Shown: positions 6,795 through 6,939 of the stretch, piece after piece | How positions within the stretch are numbered: the stretch's first letter is position 1 | Layout of the letters: every line of letters begins with the position of its first letter | Assembly: GCA_025355255.1 (NCBI GenBank) | Contig: JANYAA010000175.1 | Span: 1 to 6,939, forward strand | DNA: 6,939 nt | Direction of reading: 5' to 3' | From: Chloroflexota bacterium | Lineage (GTDB): Bacteria; Chloroflexota; Limnocylindria; Limnocylindrales; CSP1-4 | Translations under genes and position numbers: made by a program | The notes under the pieces: model-generated | The model's database searches: none | The model's input: the letters and a program-made list of their open reading frames with translations, nothing else | Told to the model about the DNA's origin: nothing

Positions 6795-6939
6795 ATGCGT
6801 ATCCGTGCCGCGAAGTTCGAGGAGCTCGCCCCCAAGACCCGGGTGCCGTCGCCCCGGCAGCTCGCCGCGTTGCAGCGCGAGGAGGAGATCCGCAAGGCCC
6901 TCGTGCGCCTCCGCACAGACGAAGACATCCTCGCGCTGG
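6795..6939 (+). CDS. Unrecognised protein, N-terminal fragment cut by the window end
   Basis: A plus-strand frame is open from an ATG at 6795 to the window edge (48 codons). It encodes a strongly charged N-terminus beginning MRIRAAKFEELAPKTRVPSP, followed by a probable amphipathic helix rich in Glu, Arg and Leu (LAALQREEEIRKALVRLR). An in-frame ATG at 6783 would add four residues, but GGAG (6779-6782) abuts that codon. The same GGAG sits 12 bases before 6795, which is long but usable. Third positions are mostly G or C, as in the neighbouring genes, which supports real coding. It is divergent from the RDD gene. I do not recognise the family. No signal peptide or membrane segment is seen in the visible part. 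Confidence 0.6.
   Translation, partial: MRIRAAKFEELAPKTRVPSPRQLAALQREEEIRKALVRLRTDEDILAL

Overview
The window is high-GC, densely coding bacterial chromosome with ordinary housekeeping and cell-envelope genes. I see no mobile element, CRISPR array, rRNA or tRNA. Strong Shine-Dalgarno sites, strongly GC-biased third codon positions, and a DUF58/transglutaminase pair beside a long-form SerA suggest a high-GC Gram-positive-type lineage such as Chloroflexota (Limnocylindria-like) or Actinomycetota. This placement rests on general gene content and style only and is tentative.

Left part, plus strand (1-3236): the 3' end of a DUF58 gene overlaps by 4 bp (ATGA) a large membrane-anchored transglutaminase-like protein with a C-terminal DUF4129-type tail. 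This is the usual bacterial 'DUF58 - transglutaminase' cell-envelope cluster, in which a MoxR-type AAA ATPase commonly lies upstream. That position is outside this window.

Middle part, minus strand (3390-5779): serA (D-3-phosphoglycerate dehydrogenase, long form with a C-terminal ACT domain) is followed with a 1-bp TGATG overlap by a histidine-phosphatase (phosphoglycerate mutase-like) gene. The tight coupling suggests that the phosphatase acts in serine synthesis, possibly as a metal-independent phosphoserine phosphatase. A 153-bp convergent spacer with a long imperfect inverted repeat separates this operon from the transglutaminase gene.

Right part (5780-6939): an RDD-family membrane protein on the minus strand ends in a clear intrinsic terminator, so serA should have its own promoter in the 141-bp leader. 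Upstream of the RDD gene is a divergent control region of about 210 bp. It has candidate promoters on both strands, each with a short dyad over its -35 box. It leads rightward into the first 48 codons of an unrecognised plus-strand gene cut by the window edge.

Nothing here amounts to a clear new system. The most useful leads are the serA-linked phosphatase, the 25-codon upstream ORF overlapping the serA start, and the paired dyads in the divergent promoter region.
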